Part shown: in pieces, positions 1 to 9,767 of the stretch
Layout: every line of letters begins with the position of its first letter
Numbering within the stretch: the first letter of the stretch is position 1
Assembly: GCF_008330225.1 (NCBI RefSeq)
Contig: NZ_CP042466.1
Span: 620,001 to 684,000 of the forward strand
Reading direction: 5' to 3'
Origin: Geobacter sp. FeAm09
GTDB taxonomy: Bacteria; Desulfobacterota; Desulfuromonadia; Geobacterales; Pseudopelobacteraceae
Length of the DNA stretch: 64,000 bases
Notes under the pieces: model-generated
The model's input: the letters and a program-made list of their open reading frames with translations, nothing else
What the model was told of the DNA's origin: nothing
Database searches by the model: none
Position numbers and translations under genes: made by a program

Positions 1-1
1 C

Positions 2-418
2 TTTCTTTCCTACGTTCGTGAGGGATTTTACGACGGGTTGATCTTTCACCGGGTCATCAGGGATTTCATGGTCCAGGGTGGCGGCATGAGTGAAAACCTG
101 GAACAGAAGAAGCCCAAGTTCGCCATCAAGAACGAGGCCGACAACGGCCTTTCCAACGAGCGCGGCACCTTGGCCATGGCCCGTACTTCCGTGGTGGACT
201 CGGCCACCTCCCAGTTCTTCATCAATGTGGTGGACAACTCCTTTCTCGACCACCGGGGCAAGCAACCGGACCTCTACGGTTACTGTGTCTTTGGCAAGGT
301 CCTGGAGGGGATGGAGACGGTTGACGAGATTCGCGCCGTCAAGACCGGCATGAGCAGGGGCCATTCCGACGTCCCCGTGGAGCCGGTTTTCATCGTGTCG
401 GCCAAGGTCATCGAATAA
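2..418 (+). CDS. Cyclophilin-type peptidyl-prolyl cis-trans isomerase (5' end missing)
   Basis: The gene runs in from the left edge; the frame is open from base 2 and ends at TAA 416-418. It catalyses cis-trans isomerisation of Xaa-Pro bonds during protein folding. About 138 C-terminal residues are present. They carry the cyclophilin landmarks [14 protein letters not shown] (with the active-site Arg), [34 protein letters not shown] and [11 protein letters not shown]. The pattern closely resembles the E. coli PpiA/PpiB pair. The missing N-terminus would show whether there is a signal peptide, so cytoplasmic and periplasmic forms cannot be told apart. A 12-bp hairpin follows the stop. Confidence 0.93.
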   Translation, partial: FLSYVREGFYDGLIFHRVIRDFMVQGGGMSENLEQKKPKFAIKNEADNGLSNERGTLAMARTSVVDSATSQFFINVVDNSFLDHRGKQPDLYGYCVFGKVLEGMETVDEIRAVKTGMSRGHSDVPVEPVFIVSAKVIE

Positions 419-450
419 CGCCTGTTTCTGTACGCCCTCCCCGGCATCGT

Positions 451-488
451 CGCCCCGTTTCCCTCCCGGAAACGGGGCGTTGTTGTTC
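451..488 (+). terminator. Rho-independent-like terminator after the cyclophilin gene
   Basis: A perfect 12-bp stem (arms 451-462 and 468-479) with a 5-nt loop is followed by a T-rich but interrupted tail (TTGTTGTT). It sits 33 bases after the cyclophilin stop. Confidence 0.7.
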
Positions 489-519
489 ATGGGCTGTGGG
501 GCGGAATTGCATCCTTGAA

Positions 520-531
520 ACTGTATACAAT
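520..531 (+). promoter_or_regulatory. CTGTATACAA motif upstream of ferritin-like gene
   Basis: CTGTATACAA at 521-530 also occurs exactly upstream of the second ferritin-like gene (38081-38090). It contains the palindrome GTATAC. It may be part of a promoter or an operator. No well-spaced -35/-10 pair is evident here, so its role is a guess. Confidence 0.3.
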
Positions 532-605
532 ATGAGCTACAGTATGGCTCCCGCTAACGCCGACGCAGGTAACGCCCACATCAGATAGAGGAGGGGAGTA
601 CAGTC

Positions 606-1079
606 ATGAGCAACGATCAGGTCTGCTATACCTTTGATGCGGCCGTGGAGATGGCCATCGAAATGGAGAACGAAGGCTTTCGCAACTATCTCGCCGCCAT
701 CCGCAGGGTGACGAACAAGGGGGCGCGGGAACTCCTGCGCGATAACGCCCTGGATGAACTGGACCATAAGCACCAGTTGGAAAAGGCGCTGCTGGAAGGG
801 CGCATGGATGGGGGCGAGGCCCTGGACCAACCGATCCCCACCATGCACCTGGATTATGTCTTCAAAAAGCAGGAACTCGGCCCCGAATCGGGGGTGCGGG
901 AGGCCCTGGTCTACGCCATTCACCTGGAAAAGGGGGCCGTGGATTTTTACGGCAAGGTTGCGTCGGGATGCAGCGGCGCCCCCATGGGGCAGCTCTTTCA
1001 ACAGCTTTTCAAGGAAGAGAGCCGCCATTTGCAGGCGCTGGAAGACCTTTACGAACAGCACTTCATGACGGAGAACTGA
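606..1079 (+). CDS. Ferritin-like / rubrerythrin-type diiron protein
   Basis: A 157-residue all-helical protein with the four-helix pattern of the rubrerythrin/ferritin-like fold. Helix 1 has AIEMENEGF, helix 2 DELDHKHQL (ExxH), helix 3 IHLEKGAVDFY, and helix 4 KEESRHLQALE (ExxxH). These Glu/His positions are the expected diiron ligands. There is no rubredoxin-type Cys4 domain, so it is not a complete rubrerythrin. The family is linked to peroxide or oxygen detoxification and iron handling in anaerobes. The start has a good ribosome site (GAGGAGGGG around 590-598). A related protein lies at 38113-38610 and shares an upstream 10-mer. The specific substrate is unknown. Confidence 0.85.
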   Translation: MSNDQVCYTFDAAVEMAIEMENEGFRNYLAAIRRVTNKGARELLRDNALDELDHKHQLEKALLEGRMDGGEALDQPIPTMHLDYVFKKQELGPESGVREALVYAIHLEKGAVDFYGKVASGCSGAPMGQLFQQLFKEESRHLQALEDLYEQHFMTEN

Positions 1080-1226
1080 TGGCCGGCGGGCATGATGACG
1101 CCCGCATCCATATCGGTGTCCCGTGCGGCAAGTCGTGGGAAGTACGAGTACGAACCGAGCGCACGGGCCTGGTCCTGTCAAGGGGCGCCAGGCGGCAGCC
1201 AATTTCCGCCAGGTGTCCCTTTTTCT

Positions 1227-1254
1227 TTGCTTTCGGTGCTGGAATCTATATAAT
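1227..1254 (+). promoter_or_regulatory. Putative sigma-70 promoter of the RNase E/G gene
   Basis: A perfect TATAAT (1249-1254) lies 16 bases after TTGCTT (1227-1232), a weak -35. The predicted start of transcription is about 45-50 bases before the ATG at 1309. Confidence 0.5.
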
Positions 1255-1308
1255 AACTCATTTAAATGTTGTCACGTGGGCACGTCTCACTTGAAAGGAA
1301 TAGAGGCA

Positions 1309-3765
1309 ATGAGTGATACCGTAAGCAAGAAAATGCTGATCAACGTCATGCACCCCGAAGAGGCGCGGGTGGCCATCGTGCACGACGGTCGCCTGATGGA
1401 ACTCAACATCGAGATCAGCGGCAAGGAGCAGACCAAGGGCAATATCTACAAAGGGGTCGTGTTGAGGGTCGAGCCGGGCCTCCAGGCCGCTTTCGTCGAT
1501 ATTGGGCGGGCCAAGCCGGGTTTTCTCCAGATGGGGGAGCTGCACCCCGACTTCTGGCGGTGGCGCGACGATGTGCCGGAGGACCAGCACAAGCGCCGTC
1601 CCCGCATTCAGGAGGTGCTGCGTCGGGGGCAGGAACTGGTGGTGCAGGTGGAGAAGGACGAGCGGGACACCAAGGGCTCTGCCCTGACCAGCTATCTTTC
1701 CCTGCCGGGGCGCTACATGGTGATCATGCCGGGCAGCGATTCCACCGGCATTTCCCGCAAGGTCGAGCAGGAAGGGGCGCGCAAGAAGCTGAAGGAGATC
1801 GTGGCCGGCCTGAACGTTCCCGAGGGGATCGGCTATATCATCCGCACCGAGGCGGTCGGGCGCACGCCGGAGGAGTTGCAGAAGGATCTGGAAAACCTGC
1901 TGGAGTTGTACGACGATATCAAGACGCGGGCGGCCGAGGCCAGCGGGGCGGGCGAAATCTACCGCGACAGCGGACTGATCATCCGCTCCATCCGCGATTA
2001 CTTTTCCGACGATATCGATGAGGTGCTCGTCGATAGCAAGGACGCCTACCGGGAGGCCAAGGAGTTTTTCCGCGAGACCATGCCCAAGTGCGAGAAACGG
2101 GTCAAGCTGCACAAGGAAAAGCGTCCCATCTTTTCCCGTTTTCAGCTGGAAGAGCAGATCGACCAGATCTACGAGAAACGGGTGGCACTCCCCTCGGGCG
2201 GCTCGTTGATCATCGAACCGACCGAGGCCCTGGTCAGCATTGATGTCAACTCCGGGAAATCCAGCGGCGAGCGGGGGATCGAGGATACCGCCTACAAGAC
2301 CAATCTGGAGGCCGCCGAAGAGGTGGCGCGCCAACTCCGGTTGCGCGACCTGGGCGGCCTGATCGTGATCGACTTCATCGACATGCGCGAGCGGAAGCAC
2401 AATATCGAGGTGGAGAAGACCCTCAAGCAGGCCCTCAAGATGGACAAGGCCAGGGTCAACCTGGGGCGGATCTCCGAATTCGGCATGTTGGAGATGTCGC
2501 GTCAGCGCATCGCCAAGACGCTCAACGACGCCATTCACCTGGCATGCCCCCATTGCGAGGGACGCGGCAAGGTCAAGTCGGTGGAGGCCATGGCCGTCTC
2601 GTTCCTGCGCAAGGTGCACGCCGCCGCCGCCAAGGGGACCGTGGCCGGGGTGCTCGGCTCCCTGCCGCTGGAGGTCGCCTACTACCTGCTCAATCGTAAG
2701 AAACGGGAATTGACCCAGATCGAGAACGATTACGAGATCGAGGTTACGGTCAAGGGGAAACCCTCGTTTACCATGAATCAGCTTGAACTGGAGACCGTCA
2801 AGCGGGAAAAACCGCGTATGGAGGATGTGCTGGCATCCGAGGCCGAAGCCGCCGAAGCGCCGAAGCAGTCGGAGGGGAAGGCGGAGCGCCCCGAGTCAGC
2901 ACAGCCGGAGGAAAAGGCGGTTGAGGGGGGCGTTGCCGAAGGTGGCAAGAAACGCAAACGTCGCCGCAAGAAGAAAAAGCCTGCCGGAGAAGGGGCACCC
3001 GAGGCCGCGGCCGCATCCGCCGAATCAGCGGCAACGGCAGAACACCCGGCCGAAGCGCAGCAGGAGGCCGAACCGGCCCACGAACAGGAAGAAGGGGGCA
3101 CACCGGAAACCCCGGCCAAGAAGAAGCGCAAGCGTCGCCGCCGCAAGGGGGGCAAGGGGCAGGACGGGGCAGCCGCAGAAACGGCGGTGCCCACGGTTGA
3201 GTTCGAGGCGGTCGTCCCGGCGGCTCCTGTGGAGCAGCCACCGGCGGCGGTTGAGCCCGAGGCGGCGGCACCCCCCAAGAAAACCCGGCGGGGCAAGACG
3301 TCCCGGACGGCCCCGGACACCGCTGCCGCACCGGCTGTCGAGGCCGCGGCGATTGCCGTCCCGCCCGCCGTCGCCGCGAGGGAGGAACCGGCGCCCGAAA
3401 AGCCTGCCAAGCCGCGCCGCAGCAGCCGCAAAGGCAAGCAGGAAGAGGCTGCCGCGGCCGCCCAGCCCGAGGTGGCCATTCCCGAACCGCCCGTTGCAGC
3501 CCCGTCCGAGGCGCCGTCGGCCGCGGAGAAGCCGAAGCCGGCCAAAGCCCCGCGTACCCGGAAAAAGAGCGAACCGGTACCGCCAGCGGCGGAGATTTCT
3601 CCGGCCGAAGCGGCCCCGGGTGCCGCGAAACCGGCAAAACCGCGCCGCGCACCGGCCAAAAAGGCCGCCACAGCCCCCGCCGAACCGGCGGCTGAAGAGG
3701 CTGCTGCCCCGAAGAAGCGCGCGAGCCGTTCCCGGAGCGTCAAAAAGGGCGAAGGGGATCAGTAG
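1309..3765 (+). CDS. rng: Ribonuclease E/G family endoribonuclease
   Basis: An 818-residue RNase E/G family enzyme that cleaves single-stranded RNA in rRNA/tRNA maturation and mRNA decay. The S1 RNA-binding region is at about residues 35-130. The two catalytic Mg-binding aspartates are D312 (SIDVNSG) and D355 (DFIDM), 43 residues apart as in E. coli RNase E (D303/D346). The Zn-link cysteines are C413 and C416 (CPHCEGRGK). After about residue 500 the protein is a low-complexity Ala/Pro/Glu tail with Arg/Lys blocks (KKRKRRRKKKK and KKKRKRRRRK). This may bind RNA or partner proteins, like the unrelated tail of RNase E. I chose ATG 1309 over upstream starts because AAAGGAATAGAGG precedes it and the family homology begins there. 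RNase E and RNase G cannot be separated with certainty. Confidence 0.93.
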   Translation: MSDTVSKKMLINVMHPEEARVAIVHDGRLMELNIEISGKEQTKGNIYKGVVLRVEPGLQAAFVDIGRAKPGFLQMGELHPDFWRWRDDVPEDQHKRRPRIQEVLRRGQELVVQVEKDERDTKGSALTSYLSLPGRYMVIMPGSDSTGISRKVEQEGARKKLKEIVAGLNVPEGIGYIIRTEAVGRTPEELQKDLENLLELYDDIKTRAAEASGAGEIYRDSGLIIRSIRDYFSDDIDEVLVDSKDAYREAKEFFRETMPKCEKRVKLHKEKRPIFSRFQLEEQIDQIYEKRVALPSGGSLIIEPTEALVSIDVNSGKSSGERGIEDTAYKTNLEAAEEVARQLRLRDLGGLIVIDFIDMRERKHNIEVEKTLKQALKMDKARVNLGRISEFGMLEMSRQRIAKTLNDAIHLACPHCEGRGKVKSVEAMAVSFLRKVHAAAAKGTVAGVLGSLPLEVAYYLLNRKKRELTQIENDYEIEVTVKGKPSFTMNQLELETVKREKPRMEDVLASEAEAAEAPKQSEGKAERPESAQPEEKAVEGGVAEGGKKRKRRRKKKKPAGEGAPEAAAASAESAATAEHPAEAQQEAEPAHEQEEGGTPETPAKKKRKRRRRKGGKGQDGAAAETAVPTVEFEAVVPAAPVEQPPAAVEPEAAAPPKKTRRGKTSRTAPDTAAAPAVEAAAIAVPPAVAAREEPAPEKPAKPRRSSRKGKQEEAAAAAQPEVAIPEPPVAAPSEAPSAAEKPKPAKAPRTRKKSEPVPPAAEISPAEAAPGAAKPAKPRRAPAKKAATAPAEPAAEEAAAPKKRASRSRSVKKGEGDQ

Positions 3766-3780
3766 TCTCCTGTGCGGTGA

Positions 3781-3840
3781 GCCGGTCACGAAGGGCACAA
3801 GGCCGTCCGTGACCGGCCGCTGCGGCCACCCCCTTTTTTT
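3781..3840 (+). terminator. Terminator after the RNase E/G gene
   Basis: Perfect 10-bp arms (3781-3790 and 3808-3817) are followed by a second small GGCCG/CGGCC hairpin and a run of seven T (3834-3840). The two hairpins share bases and are alternatives. Confidence 0.75.
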
Positions 3841-3841
3841 C

Positions 3842-3870
3842 TTGACCTGACAGGATGTTGGCGATATTTT
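3842..3870 (+). promoter_or_regulatory. Putative sigma-70 promoter of lysS
   Basis: TTGACC (3842-3847), a 17-base spacer and TATTTT (3865-3870), directly after the upstream terminator and about 60 bases before the lysS ATG. Confidence 0.6.
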
Positions 3871-3930
3871 TACCAGTCTTGCCCCACCGAAACCCGGATA
3901 CCGTTGCTCACGAAAGGCTGAAAAGATACC

Positions 3931-5409
3931 ATGGAAGAACTCAGCGAACTGCTGCTTCAGAGACGGCGCAAGGTCGATGCCCTCTGGGAGGCGGGCGTCA
4001 ATCCCTACCCCAATGATTATAAACCGCTGCACACCTCGGCCGATGTCGTTGCCGCCTACGGCAATACGGAACAGTTCGATGCCAGCGGCGAACAGTACAG
4101 TGTGGCCGGCCGCATTCTGGCCCGGCGTTCCTTTGGCAAGGCGGCCTTCATCCAGCTTCAGGACCGCAAGGGACGCATTCAGGTCTATGTGAAAAAGGAC
4201 GAGGTCGGCCCGGAGGCGTTCGAGGCCTTCGAGTCCTTTGATATCGGCGATATCGTCGGCGTCGAGGGGTTTCCCTTCCGCACCAAGACCGGCGAACTGT
4301 CGCTCCACGCGAAGCAGATCCGCCTCCTGGTCAAATCGCTGCACCCCCTGCCGGAGAAGTTCCACGGCCTCACCGACCTGGAAACCCGCTACCGCCAGCG
4401 ATACGTGGATCTCATCGTCAATCCCGAATCCCGCGATGTCTTCATCAAGCGCTCCCGGATCGTCAACCTGATCCGCGGCTTCATGGCCGGCCGCGACTTC
4501 CTGGAGGTCGAGACCCCCATGATGCAGCCGATCCCCGGCGGCGCCACGGCCCGGCCGTTCATTACCCATCATAACGCCCTGGACATGCAGCTCTTCCTGC
4601 GCATCGCCCCCGAACTCTATCTGAAACGCCTGGTGGTGGGCGGACTGGAAAGGGTCTTCGAGATCAACCGCAATTTCAGGAACGAAGGGATTTCGGTACG
4701 CCACAACCCCGAATTCACCATGATGGAGTTCTATCAGGCCTACGCCACCTATGAGGATCTGATGGACTTTACCGAAGAGCTCTTCTGCCATGTGGCCCGG
4801 GAGATTCTCGGCACGCTGGATTTTACCTGCCAGGGGAACGAGATCAGCTTCAAGCGCCCCTGGAAGCGTCTGACCGTTCGGGAGGCGATCCTGGAGTACG
4901 GGGATATCGACGCCAGGCAGTTGGACGACCGGGATCTGGCCTTGGCCTATGCCCGCGGCCTCGGCCTGGATATCCCCCAGGATATGGGATACGGCAAGCT
5001 GGTCATGGAGATTTTCGATGAGGTGGTCGAGCACAAACTGATTCAGCCGACCTTCATCACCGCCTATCCGACCGAGGTGTCGCCGCTGTCGCGCAAAAAT
5101 GATCACAACCCCGACATCGTCGATCGTTTCGAGCTGATCATCGGCGGCCGCGAGATCGCCAACGCTTTCTCGGAGCTGAATGATCCGGTTGACCAGAAGG
5201 AGCGTTTTCTCTCCCAGGTGGCGGAGAAGAATAAAGGGGACGAAGAGGCCCATTACATGGACGAGGATTATGTCCGGGCGCTGGAGTACGGCATGCCCCC
5301 CACGGCCGGCGAAGGCATCGGCATTGACCGTCTGGTGATGCTCCTGACGGATTCGGCCTCGATCCGTGACGTGATCCTGTTTCCCCAGCTGCGGAAGGAA
5401 ATGAAATAG
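3931..5409 (+). CDS. lysS: Lysyl-tRNA synthetase, class II
   Basis: A 492-residue enzyme that charges tRNA-Lys with lysine. An N-terminal OB-fold anticodon-binding domain (about residues 55-150, beginning VAGRILARRSFGKAAF) is followed by the class II catalytic core. Motif 1 is around FLEVETPMMQPIPGG, motif 2 FRNEGISVRHNPEFT, and motif 3 GEGIGIDRLVML near the C-terminus. Length and motif order match bacterial LysS. It has its own promoter after a terminator. The lipoprotein-sorting permease gene starts 3 bases after the stop, so lysS and lolC/E are probably co-transcribed. Confidence 0.97.
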   Translation: MEELSELLLQRRRKVDALWEAGVNPYPNDYKPLHTSADVVAAYGNTEQFDASGEQYSVAGRILARRSFGKAAFIQLQDRKGRIQVYVKKDEVGPEAFEAFESFDIGDIVGVEGFPFRTKTGELSLHAKQIRLLVKSLHPLPEKFHGLTDLETRYRQRYVDLIVNPESRDVFIKRSRIVNLIRGFMAGRDFLEVETPMMQPIPGGATARPFITHHNALDMQLFLRIAPELYLKRLVVGGLERVFEINRNFRNEGISVRHNPEFTMMEFYQAYATYEDLMDFTEELFCHVAREILGTLDFTCQGNEISFKRPWKRLTVREAILEYGDIDARQLDDRDLALAYARGLGLDIPQDMGYGKLVMEIFDEVVEHKLIQPTFITAYPTEVSPLSRKNDHNPDIVDRFELIIGGREIANAFSELNDPVDQKERFLSQVAEKNKGDEEAHYMDEDYVRALEYGMPPTAGEGIGIDRLVMLLTDSASIRDVILFPQLRKEMK

Positions 5410-5412
5410 GCG

Positions 5413-6675
5413 ATGCCTTTCGAGCTTTTTATCGGGTTGCGCTATCTGAAGGCCAAGCGCAAGTCAACATTCATTTCCATCATCACCTTCATCTCCACCG
5501 CCGGGGTTGCCCTGGGGGTCATGGCGCTGATTGTCGTGCTGGCGGTCATGACCGGTTTTGAAGAAGACCTGAAGGAGAAAATCCTCGGCACCAACGCCCA
5601 TGTGGTGGTCCTCCGCAACGGTGCCTCCATGGACAATTACCAACAGGTCATGACGAAGCTCAAAGGCTTCAAGGGGGTGCAGGCGGCCACGCCGTTCATC
5701 TATAACCAGGTCATGCTGTCGTCGGGCAGGAATGTCTCCGGCGTGGTGCTGCGGGGGATTGATGTTCAGTCGGACCGTCTGGTGACCAAGTTGAGCAGGT
5801 CGATCGTCGAAGGCTCCATCGATAAACTCGACCCGGTCATGGGGGCGGGTTCCGACGCCAAGCCGGGGCTGGTGGTGGGCAAGGAGTTGGCCAAGCACCT
5901 GAACCTGTTCGTGGGGGATACGATCAACGTCGTCTCTCCCATGGGAAACATCACGCCCCTGGGCATGATGCCCAAGATGAAACCGTTTCGCGTGGCGGGG
6001 ATCTTCAATACCGGCATGTACGAGTACGACTCGACCCTGGCCTACATCAGCCTGGCCCAGGCCCAGGCCTTCTTCGACCTGGGGGATACGGTCACCGGCA
6101 TCCAGCTCAAGGTTGCCGACGTCTACCACACCGGCGAACTGGCGCGCGCCATCAACCGGACCCTGGGGAGCGACTACTACGCCCGGGATTGGATGCAGAT
6201 GAACCGCAACATCCTCTTTGCCCTGAAGACGGAGAAGATGGTGATGTTCATCATCCTGACCCTCATCGTCCTCGTGGCGGCCTTCGGCATCGCCTCGACC
6301 CTGTTCATGGTGGTCATGGAGAAGACCAGGGATATCGCCATCCTCAAGTCCATGGGGGCCACCGGTCTCAGCATCATGAAGATATTCGTTCTGGAAGGGC
6401 TGATCATCGGCATCATCGGCACCATCCTGGGCGTTGCCTCGGGGCTCCTCATCGCCCTCAACCTTGAGCCGATCATCACCGTCATCGAGAAGGTCACCGG
6501 CCTGAATTTCTTCAGCAAGGATATCTACTACCTGGACCATTTCCCGTCGCTGGTGGTGCCGTCCGACGTGGTCCTGATATCGGTGACGGCGGTGCTGATC
6601 TCCTTCATCGCTACTCTGTACCCGTCGTGGCAGGCGTCCCGGATGCTGCCCGCCGAGGCATTGCGCTATGAGTAG
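5413..6675 (+). CDS. lolE: Lipoprotein-releasing ABC transporter permease (LolC/E family)
   Basis: A 420-residue inner-membrane permease that extracts outer-membrane lipoproteins and passes them to LolA. It has one N-terminal membrane segment (about residues 23-45), a large periplasmic MacB/LolC-type domain, and three C-terminal membrane segments in an FtsX-type domain (from about residue 275). Only one permease gene is present beside lolD. It may therefore act as a homodimer, or be the LolF-like single permease, rather than a LolC plus LolE pair; the symbol is approximate. It lies 3 bases after lysS and 51 bases before lolD. Confidence 0.9.
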   Translation: MPFELFIGLRYLKAKRKSTFISIITFISTAGVALGVMALIVVLAVMTGFEEDLKEKILGTNAHVVVLRNGASMDNYQQVMTKLKGFKGVQAATPFIYNQVMLSSGRNVSGVVLRGIDVQSDRLVTKLSRSIVEGSIDKLDPVMGAGSDAKPGLVVGKELAKHLNLFVGDTINVVSPMGNITPLGMMPKMKPFRVAGIFNTGMYEYDSTLAYISLAQAQAFFDLGDTVTGIQLKVADVYHTGELARAINRTLGSDYYARDWMQMNRNILFALKTEKMVMFIILTLIVLVAAFGIASTLFMVVMEKTRDIAILKSMGATGLSIMKIFVLEGLIIGIIGTILGVASGLLIALNLEPIITVIEKVTGLNFFSKDIYYLDHFPSLVVPSDVVLISVTAVLISFIATLYPSWQASRMLPAEALRYE

Positions 6676-6726
6676 GAAATGTGAATTTTTTTCAACCCGC
6701 TGCGTTTTTCGTCAAGAGGTGCTATT

Positions 6727-7407
6727 GTGAGTAACCTGCTTGAGGTGCGCGGCCTGTGCAAAACGTATGCTACCGGGCCGAACAGGGTCGAGGTGCTGAC
6801 CGGCATCGACCTCGAACTGGAGGCCGCAACCACCACCGCCCTGGTGGGGGCCTCGGGCGCCGGCAAGAGTACGCTGCTGCATCTGCTGGGGGCATTGGAC
6901 CGGCCGTCATCGGGCACCGTCAGCTTCCGCGGCGAGGACATCTTCCGGAAGAGCGATCGTGAACTGGCTTTTTTCCGCAACAAAAGCATCGGGTTCGTTT
7001 TCCAGTTTCACCACCTGCTCCCCGAGTTCACGGCCCTGGAGAACGTCATGATGCCGGCTCTGATCGCCCGCGTCGCCCGTGACAAGGCCCGGGCAGCGGC
7101 GGCGGAGCTGCTGGATGACGTGGGGCTCTCCCACCGCATGGGGCACCGTCCCGGCGAATTGTCCGGGGGGGAGCAGCAGCGGGTGGCCATTGCCCGTGCC
7201 CTGGCATTATCCCCGGAGTTGCTGCTGGCGGATGAACCGACCGGCAATCTGGATATGAAGACCAGCGAGGGGGTACATGCCCTGTTGGCCGAATTGCAGC
7301 AGAAAAAGGGGCTGACCCTGGTTGTCGTCACCCATAATGAACGTTTGGCCGCCGCCATGGGAAGAACCGTGCGGCTGGTTGACGGACGGCTTGAACAATT
7401 TACATGA
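6727..7407 (+). CDS. lolD: Lipoprotein-releasing ABC transporter ATP-binding protein LolD
   Basis: A 226-residue ABC ATPase that powers the LolC/E permease encoded just upstream. Walker A is GASGAGKS (residues 41-48), the Q-loop is [10 protein letters not shown], the signature [15 protein letters not shown], and Walker [13 protein letters not shown] with a later His switch (VVTHN). It starts with GTG, preceded by AAGAGG. Its stop overlaps the bamA start (ATGA at 7404-7407), indicating translational coupling of lipoprotein sorting with outer-membrane assembly. Confidence 0.95.
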   Translation: MSNLLEVRGLCKTYATGPNRVEVLTGIDLELEAATTTALVGASGAGKSTLLHLLGALDRPSSGTVSFRGEDIFRKSDRELAFFRNKSIGFVFQFHHLLPEFTALENVMMPALIARVARDKARAAAAELLDDVGLSHRMGHRPGELSGGEQQRVAIARALALSPELLLADEPTGNLDMKTSEGVHALLAELQQKKGLTLVVVTHNERLAAAMGRTVRLVDGRLEQFT

Positions 7408-9734
7408 GTCTCGGGGGAAGAGTGCCCATATTTCGTATGGCAGTGATGGTTGCATGCGCGTTTCAGTTCGCCGTTGCCGGTATGGCGTGGGCTGAAGGCG
7501 AAAAGATTTCAGAGGTACGGGTCAAGGGCAACCGGCGCATTGAATCGGCCGCCATCCTCAACGTCGTCTCAAGCAAGGCGGGCGACACCTTGTCCGGCGA
7601 CAAGACCGACGCCGACATCCGCGCCATTTACAAGCTGGGCCATTTTCAGGATATCCAGGCTGCCACGGAAGAGACCGACAAGGGCGTGGTCCTGGTCTAT
7701 ACGGTGCTGGAAAAACCGGTCGTCCGCGACATCAAGTTCGAGGGAAACAAGGAACTGGGCACCGACAAGCTCAAGGAAGCCCTGGAACTTCGGCAGAACG
7801 CCATATTCTCCGCCAAGGACCTTGCCAAGAGCGTTGCCAAGATGAAAAAACTCTACGGCGACGAAGGGTACTATCTGGCCGAAATCGAGCCGGCGATGGA
7901 AAAACGCACGCCCACGGACCTCGCAATTACCTTCAAGGTCACCGAAGGGAAGAAGATCCTCATCCGCGTCATCCGTTTCGACGGGAACAGGGCCTTCACC
8001 GACAGCCAGTTGCGCAAGGTCATGGAGACCAAGGAGAAGTGGTTTCTGTCGTGGCTGACCGGGGCCGGCACGTACAAGGAAGAGGTGCTGAAAAACGACG
8101 CCTTGCTGGTCGCCGACCATTACATGAATAACGGCTATATCAATGTCAAAGTGGGAGAGCCGGTCGTCAAGCTGACCGACGCCAAGGACGCCCTGGAGGT
8201 GTCCATCGGCATCACGGAAGGGCAGCAGTTCCGCATCGGTGAGCTCGATTTCAAGGGGGAACTGCTGGAGCCGGTGAGCGAGTTGCGCAGGAAGGTCAAG
8301 GTCGAGCCGGGGCAGGTCTTCAGCCGGAGCACCCTGCGCACCGATATCGCTACCCTGACCGATATCTATGCCGACAAGGGGTATGCCTTTGCCAACGTCA
8401 ATCCGCTGACAAAGGCCGACAGCGCAAAGCAGACCATTGACCTGACCTTTGATATGGAAAAAGGTGAACTGGTTTCCATCGAACGGATCAACATCGCCGG
8501 CAACCCCAAGACCCGCGACAAGGTGGTGCGCCGCGAACTGCGCATCACCGAGGGTGAACTCTACAGCGCCACCGGCATCAAGCGCAGCAAGCAGAATCTC
8601 ATGAACACGGGCTATTTTGAGGAAGCCAATATTGCGACGGCCAAGGGGAGCGCCGGCAACAAGCTCAACGTCAACGTGGACGTCAAGGAGAAGCCGACGG
8701 GATCGTTCAGCATCGGCGGCGGCTACAGCTCCCTGGACGGCATCATCGGCCAGGGCTCCGTCCAGCAGTCGAACTTCCTCGGCCTGGGGCTCAAGGCGAA
8801 CGTTTCCGGCTCCATCGGCGGGAAGTCCCAAACCTACTCCCTCGGCCTGACCGACCCCTACTTCCTGGACACCAAGTGGACCCTGGGCGCCGACGTCTAC
8901 CGGACGCAGCGCGACTACAACGACTACACCCGGCGCCTGACCGGCGGCGACATCAAGGGGGGGTACCCGATCAACGACTTTATCGGTACCTTCTTCATGT
9001 ACAAATACGAGATCAAGGATATCTACAATCCCCAGGATGCCTATTCGAGGCTCAATCATGACGACCCGGACAACTATCCGCTGGGGGTGACGACGACCAG
9101 TTCAGTCATGGCCAGCATCACCCACAACAATACCGACTACCGACTCGACCCCACCACCGGGTTCATCAATTCGGTGACGGCCGAATTTGCCGGCCTGGGG
9201 GGGAATAACAAGTTTGCCCGCTACACCCTGGAGAACACCTGGTTCCACCCGATCTACAAGAAGCTGATCTTCTCCACCAAACTGGCCCTGGGGTACGTCC
9301 AGGAGGTGGGTGGGACCCTGGTGCCGATCGATGAGAAGTTCTACCTGGGCGGCATCTCTTCGCTCCGCGGCTACAAGGCCCGCACGGTTTCCCCGGTAAA
9401 GCTTCTGGGAACCGCCGACCACGCGTCCCTTACCACGTCGGAGGAGAAGGTCTACCTGGGGGGCAACAAGGAATTTTACGGCAACGCGGAGTTCTCCTTC
9501 CCCCTCCTGTCCGATGTGGGGGTCAAGGGGGTCGTATTCTTCGATTACGGCAACGCCACCAGCGCCCCCTACAACAAGATGTTCGATTCGCTGCTGATGA
9601 GCTACGGCGGGGGGATCCGGTGGGCCTCGCCGCTTGGGCCGCTCCGCCTGGAGTATGGCATCCCCGTCAACCCGCGCGCCAACCTGGACAGCCCCAGCGG
9701 CAGGCTCGAGTTTTCGATCGGCAGCCTCTTTTAG
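7404..9734 (+). CDS. bamA: Outer membrane protein assembly factor BamA
   Basis: A 776-residue outer-membrane Omp85 protein that inserts beta-barrel proteins. A signal peptide is followed by [17 protein letters not shown], the start of the first of about five POTRA domains (roughly residues 30-440). The 16-strand barrel follows, with the Omp85 loop motif SLRGY (near residue 655). The protein ends in LEFSIGSLF, with the terminal Phe typical of outer-membrane barrels. The first ATG overlaps the lolD stop; a second in-frame ATG at 7437 gives a more typical signal peptide and is a plausible alternative start. The Skp chaperone and lipid A genes follow, the usual order in Gram-negative bacteria. 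Confidence 0.96.
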   Translation: MSLGGRVPIFRMAVMVACAFQFAVAGMAWAEGEKISEVRVKGNRRIESAAILNVVSSKAGDTLSGDKTDADIRAIYKLGHFQDIQAATEETDKGVVLVYTVLEKPVVRDIKFEGNKELGTDKLKEALELRQNAIFSAKDLAKSVAKMKKLYGDEGYYLAEIEPAMEKRTPTDLAITFKVTEGKKILIRVIRFDGNRAFTDSQLRKVMETKEKWFLSWLTGAGTYKEEVLKNDALLVADHYMNNGYINVKVGEPVVKLTDAKDALEVSIGITEGQQFRIGELDFKGELLEPVSELRRKVKVEPGQVFSRSTLRTDIATLTDIYADKGYAFANVNPLTKADSAKQTIDLTFDMEKGELVSIERINIAGNPKTRDKVVRRELRITEGELYSATGIKRSKQNLMNTGYFEEANIATAKGSAGNKLNVNVDVKEKPTGSFSIGGGYSSLDGIIGQGSVQQSNFLGLGLKANVSGSIGGKSQTYSLGLTDPYFLDTKWTLGADVYRTQRDYNDYTRRLTGGDIKGGYPINDFIGTFFMYKYEIKDIYNPQDAYSRLNHDDPDNYPLGVTTTSSVMASITHNNTDYRLDPTTGFINSVTAEFAGLGGNNKFARYTLENTWFHPIYKKLIFSTKLALGYVQEVGGTLVPIDEKFYLGGISSLRGYKARTVSPVKLLGTADHASLTTSEEKVYLGGNKEFYGNAEFSFPLLSDVGVKGVVFFDYGNATSAPYNKMFDSLLMSYGGGIRWASPLGPLRLEYGIPVNPRANLDSPSGRLEFSIGSLF

Positions 9735-9767
9735 GCTGCATCATACAGAAAAAGGAGAACGTCAATC

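Noticed and set aside
3025-5253. A 742-codon minus-strand open frame
   Set aside because: It is antisense to the RNase E/G tail and lysS, has repetitive Arg/Gly/Leu content without motifs, and crosses a terminator and a promoter of the opposite strand.
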